A stretch of 64,000 bases of DNA. It comes from Mytilus californianus (Eukaryota > Mollusca > Bivalvia > Mytilida > Mytilidae). Location of the stretch: the NCBI RefSeq assembly GCF_021869535.1, contig NW_026262679.1:81341143-81405142 (forward strand), in the 5' to 3' direction. Of the stretch, positions 12,501 through 24,500 are shown one piece after another (position 1 is the stretch's first letter; the number at the start of each line of letters is the position of its first letter). The notes beneath the pieces are model-generated. The model was not told the DNA's origin, ran no database searches, and saw only the letters and a program-made list of their open reading frames with translations. The position numbers and the translations under genes are program-made.

Positions 12501-15500
12501 TTTTGTAGTAACACTGGGTTATATTTTAACTTACTATCCCTACAATTAAAAGAAACAAAAGTTCTATTTTTAGCAAAAGTGGGAAACTTTTGCAGTAATA
12601 ATTGGTTATCTTACCTTACTATCCCACCAATTCACATCTACTAGATTTTTACATGGAACCAAATCTAAAAAGAAATAATTAAATAAGCATACTCAATAAA
12701 ACACAAAAAATGGTAATCCAATTATTAAACTAGACCAAATATGAATGCATATAACTCTTTTATTTAAATTAAGTTTGTATCTTTTGATAATATATTGCCA
12801 TATTATAATGTGACTTTACCACACTACAGTTTTATGTAATTTTAAATCATTCTTTTTTGGAATTTACTAAAAGAAGACATGAAAATAAATTTCAGTTGTT
12901 AAAACTCACCTTTTAGAGTCTTCCTTCTCTGTGGATTGTCTGTAAACTCTGGACTAATCTCATCAAAATCAGGCTACAAAAGCAAAAGTATATGTGGTTC
13001 TTATTAATAAACTTTCCTGTATTGTTAATGAAATTAATGAAATATGATTTTAATTACTGTGGATTAATTTATTTTCGCGGGTACCAATTTTCGTGGATTG
13101 AGAAAAACCTGCATTTTCGTGGATATTTGATTTCGTGGTTTTGCCAAAGTCTGCATACAACCCTATAGAACATTTGTAATTTGTTGAACAATTAAATTCA
13201 TGGTTCACCCATGAAATCCTCGAAAATTGGTATCCAACGAATCCACAGTAACATTACTCATTTTACATCACAATATTTTTCATTTTTCGAAAATAAATGT
13301 TTTTTTTTGTATTTTCTGGAAATAATTTGTGTGAAGCAACCCTATTGTGCAAAAAAATCTAATCAAAGATACCATTATATTGTATCATAGGTCAAATTTA
13401 TTTGTTCAGTGTATGTTCACTGGTGTTAATATGTCCTTTGATTGAGTTAAGCTATTTCAGTTGATATTTTATAGTGTGTCTTTCTATGTTGTGATGTTAC
13501 ACTATTGTTTCAGAAAAAGGGTGAAGGTTTGGTTCCATTAAAACCTTTAAACCAGCTGCATTTGTTTGCACCTGTCCTATGTCAGGAATCTGATGTTTAG
13601 TAGTTGTCGTTTGTTGATGTGGTTCATAAGTGTTTCTCGTTTCTTGTTTTTTATATAGATTAGACCGTTGGTTTTCCCGTTTGAATGGTTTTACACTAGT
13701 AATTTTTGGGGCCCTTTATAGCTTGCTGTTCGGTGTGAGCCAAGGCTCCCTGTTGAAGACCGTACTTTGACCTATAATGGTTTACTTTTATAAAGTTTTA
13801 TTTGGATGGAGAGTTGTCTCACTGGCACTCATACCACATCTTCTTATATCTATTATAATTTTGTATGCCAGATACACATTTCATCTACAAAAGACTCATC
13901 AGTGACGCAGTGCAAATTATATTTCTATGTTGTAATATATATATATATAAGAAACATAATCATATTGTAATAGTAAAAAATGTTTTTGGTTTAAATATTT
14001 TTTTTTCATTTTATAAATATAACTAAACAAAAGAATCATTTAAAAGAAAACAATGAAATTACCCAACTGCTACACACCAGAAAATTTAATAAATTGCAGT
14101 TACAATAATTAATCAAAATAAGATATCTCACCTGCTCCTCAAGTCCCCAGCAATGGCAAAGTTTAAGTGATGGCAGTCTCCAGATGGTCAACTTCCCAGA
14201 GTAATGTAATCCTACCACTAATTTGTTGTCTGGAGAAATACACAGTTTAAACACACCATCCTAGAAAAATGTAGTAAATATAATTTTTATAACACAATTA
14301 TTTCAATATACTGTACACTGTAGATTCATTAATTTTCAAGGGTACCAATTTTTCATGGATTGAGAAATCTAACATTTTTGGGGATACATGTACATGATTT
14401 CATGGTTTTTCCAAAGTCTGCATATGAGCCTATAGAAAATTTGTAATCTGTTGAATATTTGAATTTGTGGTTAACCTGTACCCATGAAATCCACGAAAAT
14501 TGGTATCCCCTGATTAATTATGAATTACAGTAAATCATTCATGGAAAAATTTAAAGATTATTAGACTTGCAAACATTTCACTACAATTCAGGGATCTCCG
14601 TGACCATTTTTATGATGGCACACTGCAATCATTAAATTATCTTCCACCATCGTCAAATGATCCCCACCATCATTTAATTATCTTCTGCCATCGTCAAATG
14701 ATCCCCGCCATTGTCAAAATTTTTTTTCGTTTCGCTAGCCGCCGCCATTTTTCCCTTATTATAATCCAAAGGGTCCTCCTGATTATAGTTGTAAAGCCCT
14801 GAGGGATATCTGGCTAAAGATTACTAATCACTTGAACAGGTAGATCAACACACCTGATAGGAAAACACTTTATCAAGATAGACAATTAATTGCATTCTTT
14901 AATTACGTTTCAGCAAATGCTAATGAAAATTCAGATTTAAAAAATAAATTTTAAATCCAGTTACGAAGAAAAAAGTTTAACAAGTACAACACATGCTTTT
15001 ATGTTGACTTACACAATCAGCATCCCCCTTTTTAAATGAGTACAAAACATGTGAAACTGATGATGCCCCCGCCACAACTGAATAATTTTAACAGTGTAAA
15101 AATATACAAGTGTTCGGTAAACAGGAAGTTGTTGAGTGATGAACCTGAAAATGCATCACACGGTATAGCTGACTTATATAAACCCTGCAACCAAATTTCA
15201 GAAATCCTTATGATGCAGTTCCTGAGAAAGATGCGACGAAAAATATTCATGGGACGGATGGACTGACTGACGGATGGACGGACGGACAAACAGACAGAGG
15301 TAAAACAGTATAACCCACCTTTTTAAAGCGGGGGTATAATAAGACGTAAAACAGAACATGATTTCATGCCAATTAACATGAGTACAACAATTATCGATAT
15401 TATTGAATCACTTTACAATTTTAAAAGTAAATACATGAATATTAACTGCAACTTGATAATCTGAAGAAATTTCATATCGTAATTCCGAAATTCATTTCAT

Positions 15501-18500
15501 AGCTTACAATCAAATTATTACATCAGGTTTAAATTCAGAATCGAAAGATGCATGTTGCATTGTCTATTACTATGAAATTTGCTAGTTTAAGTCATTAAAA
15601 ACATTTTAAGTTGTAAACGTTTGACCTCCAAATCTTTATTCAACGTTTTACAAAATGGGTACGAAACTTCTTGTTGTTGATGCTGGGAATTGTCGATACT
15701 GGTTCATGACTTCTGAATTTGACAGTGAAAAAAAGATCCCCCCCCATTTTAAAGTCCTAAACAATTACCAAAATAGCAAGAAAACGACTTGGGAACCTTA
15801 AGGACAGCTTGCGGCCATTCTTGACTGAACGGGAGCCATGGAGGCTTGACATTGAAATTGTTACATATGACAATTAATGAAAATATTGGTTGTTCTATAA
15901 TGAAATAAATATAATAAGCAATATATCAGTCAGTTCACCATTCTTTACATAAAAATGGAGGATTGAATTACTTTTGATCACAACACACTGTAGACGCAGG
16001 GTTTTGTAATGGTGAAAGTTCCTCCATCGTTAAATTTTCATCCATGGAGATCCCTGCAATTCTTTATAAAATGGTAAAGGAGTAGTCCAGTAAGACCCCT
16101 TTTTGGCCCCAAAATATAGCAGTTTTACAAAATTGTTAAAATGTAAACTTTTAGTTATTTATTGGAAAGTAGAATGCTTCTGCTACATAAATATGGGCTG
16201 TTTTTGACAATACAATGCACATATATCGGGTACTAGCATCATTAAGTCATGCTAAATTACTGAAATCTTCACAATTTTAGTATTTTAGTTAAAATTTAGA
16301 CGGTTTCCGTCTTAAATGAAAGTGGCCGCATTTGTGTTCATTCTTAATATTGAAATGTAAGTTGTATTTGATGATAACACATAACATATATAAAGGTTGA
16401 GGATGAACACGGATGCGGCCACTTTCATTTTTGACAAAAACCATCTGAAAAGTGACATCTTTTGGCATATTTGATAGATTTTTCATATTTAAGCTGTAAT
16501 CGGAGCGTTTTTAATGACTCAATCAGTTAAAATCTTTCACATAAACTAATTGAATCAACTGAAATAGACACTTAAGTGTTTAAAAAGTGTCCAAAATCTT
16601 TCGTTAGATGAACCTGAAATTTGAGGCCAAAATCGGCCCTTACCGGACCTACTCCTTTGGAAAATTTTAATGAGACAATAAACCCAGCTGACCAAGATAG
16701 ACATATATGATAGTTCTTTATGTCTTCAAAAAGTTTAGAGCTTACAATACAGTATGAATGTTGTCATGCTTTAAGATTTTGCTAAGATGATTTTCAGATG
16801 TTCCCAATTTTAAGAGATGGATTGATTTTTCATTGACACATACGTCATATCCTTATTTCTAAAGTTAAAAGATTCACATAAAATTAAATGTATATGACCT
16901 ATTTTTGGTTCATTCTGTAGACTTATTTCTCAGAGATGAATAAAGATGAAAATATGAACATGAGGCAGGCAACAATTAAACAACTGTAGTTTACCTTATA
17001 CAATGCATTTTGGCTCAGACAGCAAAACCTCAAAAAGTTGACAATTATGAAATAAGCACACACAGAAGTTTTATACCTGAACATGTGGTCTCCTGTTGAA
17101 GATACCATTTACAGATTTCAGTCTTTTTATTAAGGTTCTTTTTTGCTGAGCCTGCAATAAAACAGAAATAATTTAACCCACATAAAACGAGAAATGTAAT
17201 GTATCAGTTGTGTCAAGAAATATAAATATTACTGTAATCATATAGAAAAACAAACCAATATCACTCACAATTTCAGCTGAAGTTTCAAAACATTTTATGG
17301 TAAACTTCATAAAATGAGCAATAATGTGGTACAGAATTTGAAAGTCAATGTAATTCCAATCTTTAAGCCTGATTGTTTTCTATTTTTGCAAAAAAGTATT
17401 ATTGGTATTTAGCATTTCCTGAAATAGCAATAACTAATCTCATATGTGTGTCGGTTGTTTAACAACAGCAATAATAAATACATGCAAAAATTTCACAGTA
17501 TATTTGATTTTACACTTATGAGAATCATTTAGTCAGTTGTGGTTAGAATTAATTTTCTTTCTTTTCATACTCTCATTTTTACAAATCTCTGTAGCAAGTA
17601 CTCATTTCAGAAGGTTTACTTTTCGTTTAAATTTTTTAAAACCGAATACAACAGCATGCTTAGATTTGCTTGTTAGACAGTGAATTAAGACCCATGTCCA
17701 CCATGTATATGCTATTTTCAACCTCTATGCTTTAGTTTAAAAAATGTATGCTATATATGTTATATAAATGTACAGACTGACCTCAAAATTTAAGTCAAAT
17801 ATTTCATCTTTAACATTCAAAATACATGCTTTCTATTAAATATTTTTATTCCTATATCCCTCCTTTTTTTCCACTACTGATTTTACAAGTACATGTACCT
17901 GTTTTAAATCTTGTTCATAATCTGTCACCATCTTATAATAAGGATATTCAGATAAAATTCTCCAGGCTGTCACCCCTTCTTCCATGGATCGACTCAGTGC
18001 AATTTCAGTCTGCATTCCAAGTCCTCCCACCAATAGAATTTTAGCTGGCTCATAGTACACAATAGAACTTATCCCAAGAGGATACTGGTGGTTAAACAGG
18101 AAGTGATGCCGTGTTTGAAAACCTTTGTCCCTATCGACCAGGTAGCTTTTTAGTCTTCCATGATAGTTGACAACCAATAACTCTGCTGACCTGCATTCAA
18201 AAATCATTTTAACATGGACAACAAATATCAAACAAAGGCATGGAAAGGTCACAAATAGATATTATTTTTCATTTTTTTTCCGCTATACTATGTTAATAAT
18301 TTTGTGAAAGATAGAAGAATAAAGCTGTTTAAAGAGAATTCTGTACCTACAATTTAAATTTCTCAACAGAGCTGTCTTGGCATTTTTGCCAGAAATAGCG
18401 CATTGTTCTTACACAGCCACTCAAATGAATGGGAGATAATCCTCAAGCCAGTTTTAGTTCCAACAGAGATTGTGAAAGTTTTTAAAAAGACTTGGAAATA

Positions 18501-21500
18501 AATTCATACATCTTGTCATGACTTCAGTAAACTTCTACATAATTCTAAAAATTATGGGAAAAGTATCAATTAAGTTATTAAAAGATGACTTCATTCAATG
18601 TGCCGGTCAGAGGTTAAGATCCTCATGTAGATGTTTACAGACTCCAGATGATTTAGCACTTGTCATATGATATAGACACTTGTACATTGTAGCCCTTTTA
18701 ATTACTCTTTCTGTCATATGCCCATACTTTGTTTTGTTCATAAATGCACAACAATTTTAACATTTCATGAGAATCTACTCCATATTTCTTTATAAAAATT
18801 TCTATTACCATGGTGCCTCTAACTTTAGATCAGTAAACAACAACCCTGCCACAGCACCGCTCAAATCTAGAGGCTTATTCATGTCTTCTTGGGCTTCCTA
18901 TAGATAAAAGTAGACATTTAAAGGATAACTATATGAGATTAAGTGAAAAATCACGCTAGAGAATGAATATAGACATAATAATAATTTTGACTGATATTTT
19001 TTCACTTATGAAAATAAATAATTAAGGAAACTATGTCAGCATTTTTAATGTTTCCACATATTTTGTGGTGAACCATAGACAAGAAAGTAAAAATTTATAA
19101 TTTTGTACTTAAATCAATGAATTTTACTAAAGATATGAAAAGCTATACCCCACTGATAGCGAAGAGCTGTGTCCCAACAATATCAAACACATCTACTGTC
19201 CCATTGCTCCTAGAGCAAGCTACCATGGTATTATCTGGGCTCCATGTCACCTGTCGCCATTGCGGGTATGGATCTCTGGGAACAACACCTCTACCAACCA
19301 CATTCTCAAAATTGTCCCTTTTAGATCTGAAGTTTGAAATAAAATAAATATAATATATTATGTTCTTTCATAGCATATGTACATTAAGTTTAGATTATTT
19401 TTTTTTTGGAAAATTGCTGAAGTTTGTAATTGTTAAAAAGAAAAGAAAAAAATTCTTTGAAAATATAACTTTAAAGCACATATAAAATATATCTTAGTCA
19501 ATATATACATTAGTTTCTCTAATTTTGTTTTTTTCTGCATCATAAAATCAGATGCATATAAAATTCAGGGAATTTAAGATATAAACATATAATAAATATT
19601 TAAATTAAATCATGATGGTGTAAGTAAATATCAACTAATAAATTTTTTGAGGAAATCTACTAGGCCTTTCTGTCATAAAACATTAGTCAATGCTAAGAAT
19701 ACAAAATTTGTGCTTGAAACACCAAATCCAGTATTTTTATTGGTTGATTTCTGAATCTGAATACAATAATCATATTTCAAAGTTTTATGAGTGTAAGCCC
19801 AGGGATAACTACACAAGATAAATCTGTACCTGATTTCCACACACTGGTCTTGAAGTATTGCAATGTATGTACATTCACTGTAAAAGAAAACATTATCATG
19901 AAATAAATTTTCCTTCATAATATGTAAATGCGTGCAAAATATGTTTTAATAAAGTTAAATTTATATAGGAGTTAATAACTGTGTTTTTTGGTAAATTTCG
20001 GCTGATTAACGACTAAAATATAACACACAGGGTCACCAACCAGGACAAAAAAATATCAGTTTTACATTTGGTATCCGTTCTACTGATATTGAATTACAAC
20101 AAGTAAAAATGGACTATTTTAGCATCTCGACTGCGAAAAAAAATTGTAAATCTATTATTAAAACTTATATTTGAAAACAGTAGCATTCTCATAAGCAGCA
20201 CTTTTTTCCCCACTGTTCTTGTTATGTCATTGACCAATTTGGATTTCTTGAAATTTTAACAGAATGAGTTTTTCTAACAGTTAATCTCTACCACTGATAC
20301 CAAAATTTTTGATTTAATGGGTAAATATCCTGCTGACCTTGCAAGGCCATGATGTACATGTACTATCATTCTTGAAAGAAATGAGAAGTGGAAGTACTTA
20401 TTGCAGCATAAGAGGGTTTATACTAAGTAATCTTGACATAAGTACACAAAATATATGATAATCTGCTGTGAAAACTGAAAGACTTAGATATTGAATAAGT
20501 GGTATTTTTAGTCTAAGCATTTCAAACATCATTTATTTTCCTTATTGGCAAAGTTAAATCTGCAAAAAGACAAAATTTAATACTATACCTTGCAATGGCA
20601 ATATGCCAATTTATCTGACTGTTTACTAACTTCAGTAAATTCTGTGGTAAAGAACAAGGACTTGCAGATCTACAAACAGAATATATATCTTGAATAAAAA
20701 CTCAAATCTTAACATTTCACACACAGAAAAATAAAAGATACATGTATGTAAAAAAATATTGACTTTGTCATTATTGTAATGTCTGAAAGTATTCATTTTA
20801 AGCGCTCTAAAAAATAAAATGGAAGTGCATGCAAAGATCTTAATGATTCGTCCAAGGAAACTTGAACCACATTTAGCATTCTATGACAATAAACGAAACA
20901 AAGGACATCTGGATACATACCAGGATGGTTAAAAGTATCAATGTGTGTAATTAAATTTTTATTACAAAAAAAAGCTGCACAGTTTTAGTGTTTTGTAAAA
21001 TGATAAAAAAGATAGTTCAATATATCATTAAGAAAATCATTAATATAATAATTCTAAAAAGTTATATTCATTAGGTAAAAGAAATGTATACATATTCATT
21101 AATCATGTTGATTTATATGACTTGAAATATCAATTGATCCAGTATCTAGTAATTGTGTCTGATTTCAAGAAAATTTCTAAATGAGGTTAAAAATGTTTCG
21201 CTCCCTTTATATTTGAAAATCTTCATAGTCAATGAAAAATTATTTCAAACAAGCCTGACTTTACTTACATGATTGGGATTCCAAGAGTTCTCAAAAATGT
21301 CCAAATACTTCCTAAAATAAATAAAAGAACATATTACTATTTTGAAATGTACAAAATTACAATAGTTAAAGCCATTTACCATCAGTTTTAGAGATGAGCA
21401 TCATAATATGGGCTGACATGAGTTAATTAATGTTCTTTATTTTTTGACAGAAAAACTTGTTTCACAATATTCTTGAATTCTAAATGAGAAAAGTATGAAA

Positions 21501-24500
21501 TGATGTACTGTAAATTTCGGAAATTATTGCAAGGTTTTTATTGCTGCGAATAATGCTACTGAGTGAGTATTGCAATGATAAGAACTCACATTCTTATATC
21601 TGAAACATAGATCTGCATGCATATTTTCCAGAAATCGCAATAATTAATCTCGCATTTTTGTCCACATTCTTCAAAAATCGCAATAATTTATGAATTTACA
21701 GTTCACAATTAAACTACATTAACTATCAGAGATATCTTAGGAATAATGAAATATAAATGTAAACAAGGAGCCTAAAATTATAATATATAAATACTGTAAA
21801 CAGGGAAATTTTCACAGCAGTTTTATTTTTGCCAATTTCGCGGTAAGAATTGAAACATGAAAATAAAACGACTGCGAAATTTTCAAGGAAACTCCATTCA
21901 TAAGATAAAGACCATACATGTACGTATATGAATAGGATATGTACAGGACCACTGTATAACACCGATTTTACAGACAACAGATCTATTCTTCAAATCATAA
22001 CTGTATTTCTAAATAAAAAGCAATGTTAGAAATCATGACTTGAACTCGTTAATCTTTTTAACATGGAAAGCATCTCAAGCAAGTGGACATTACGGATATT
22101 GTTATATAAAAAACACTTATAACAAATATGTAAATGACGCCTGTCAATCAGTTTTAAAAGTATTACCTCATTGAATCTGCTATGAAAGAGGGACGAAAGA
22201 TACCAGAGGGACATTCAAACTCATAGATCGAAAACAAACTGACAACGCCATGGCCAAAAATAAAAAGACAAACAGACAAATAATAGTACAGATGACACAA
22301 CATAGAAAACTAAAGTCTAAGCAACACGAACCCCACCAAAAACTGGGGGTGATCTGAGTGCTACACAGGTTAATCAGATCAAAAGATTGATTAATTAGCA
22401 TTAATCCTGACAACATTTAATTCACTCTAAATTAGGTTTAATTTTCTTTTCTGTTTTTCAATGCGCATGTGTTTTTAAGAGTAAACATGACACAACTTTT
22501 AATCTCCTTTCACATTAAGGAACCGAAAACACAAGATTTCTGAATATTCTAAATTAATTACGAAAATATTTTTAACGGCCACTGGAATATCCTCAATTCA
22601 AAATGGTGCAAAATTTAGAGTGTGTTAATACATCGCGACATAAAGACGGCGCTAAAATTCCTCGGTTTACAGTACTTACTTTGTGTTACTGATGTTAGTC
22701 TCCCCAGTAAAGATACATGGCCTTTATCTCTGGCTCCTCTTGTCTGTAAACAAAAATACCAATACATTTAATTGTTTATGAAAGAAGCTAGCATCTAAGA
22801 CATTACAATAAATTGAAGAAGTATACTCATTCAGGTAAGGAAATTGTGCTTTTGCATATCCTTATAGGTACAAATTTTACAAGAAACTAGAGGTACTGTG
22901 AGCAAAGCTCAAAAAACTATCACCCCCTCCCTCCCATCACAGGGGCAAATCCAGCCATTTATAAAAGGGGGGTCCTAACCCAGAATAAAGGGGGGATTCC
23001 AACTATATGTCCCCATTCAAATGCATTGATCGTAAAAAAAAAAAGGGGGTCCCAACCCCCCGGAAACCCTCCCCCTGGATCTGCCACTGCATCAATTGCA
23101 AAGTTCATGATTTAGTAAGGGAATCCCTAAAATAATTTGGATTGAAAACAAATTACAAGGTTCACAATGGCATTATATGTTGGAGATTATGAGACCATTT
23201 CTTCAAATTCTGATGAGAGGCTGTCGTTGGAGGAAATAGAAATGTGTTCTGTTCTGTACACATGATTTGCTACAGGAAACTGATAAAATGCGTCTGATAA
23301 AAAAAACAAAAAAGATGCACAATACCACTATATGGTCAAGATTGTTAGAAAGTTTTAATAAATTGTAATAATAGGTTTAGGAGGTGTTGCAGATAAAAAT
23401 GGGTACCTTTCAAATAAAGGAATGGTGAAGTCCTGACTTTGGTTATGGAAATCCCAAAACTTATTCTGATGAGGAAACATACAATAGGAAGTGCACAATT
23501 GCATTATATGGTAAATATTCTGAAAGTTTCAATATATTATACTATGTAAAGGGGTTTAGGAGAAGATGAAGACACAAATGTGAACTAAAGTGTGTTGATT
23601 ATTATGATGATTTACATGTCATCCCAAAGTAAACCCAAATAATCATTCACAGGAAAAAAATGATAAAGGAGATCCAAAAGTTCATCATGTGAGTATTAAA
23701 GATTCTGTGCAAGTTTTTACGAAATTGTCTCTGCAGTTGCTGAAAAAGTGGGAAAGAAGAACTCTACATGCTCCCTCATCATTATATATCGCCCTTTTTA
23801 GAAAAGCTATCAAGTCAGCAAGTAGGGGTATAATATGAGGAAAAATAGAAAATGAAAATGTCAGCATGACCAACATTTACAAAAAAATAAAATTGAGAAT
23901 GGAAACGGGGAATGTGTCAAAGAGACAACAACTCGACCAAACAGCTCAAGGCCACCAATGGGTTTCCAACACAGCGAGAAAATCCTTCACCCGGAGGCGG
24001 GCTTTAGCTGGCCCCTAAACAAAAATGTATAATACTAGTTCAGGGAAAATGGATGTCACACTTAACTCAGAAACATATAAAAATGAACCAAAATAAAAAA
24101 ACATAGTTATTTCAGCAAAGTAGATTTTTATTTACCGATCATTGACTTTAATAAAGATTACTCTTTCCATTTTTATAAGTTATCTTTGTCACAACTAAAT
24201 GTCAATACTCAAACACAATGACAAACCAACTAGTTCTTAAACTAAGCATGACAATCAGAAATTCACCTACACAATGTATCATCGTAAACAAAATAAAGTC
24301 TCAAATAGAGTGACATTCTAATTCTGTGATGCTGACAAGCGATCTAATTGCTAAGGCTAATATACTTTGTTGGAAAGGAAAAATTATTTAAAAAAGCCTT
24401 CTTAGAAGGAATGTTGATACCTACATGTAGGGGCGAGATACCCTAAACGAAAAATAAAAATATATACAAATTGGCTTGTAGACTGTCAGTCCTTAAGTCA

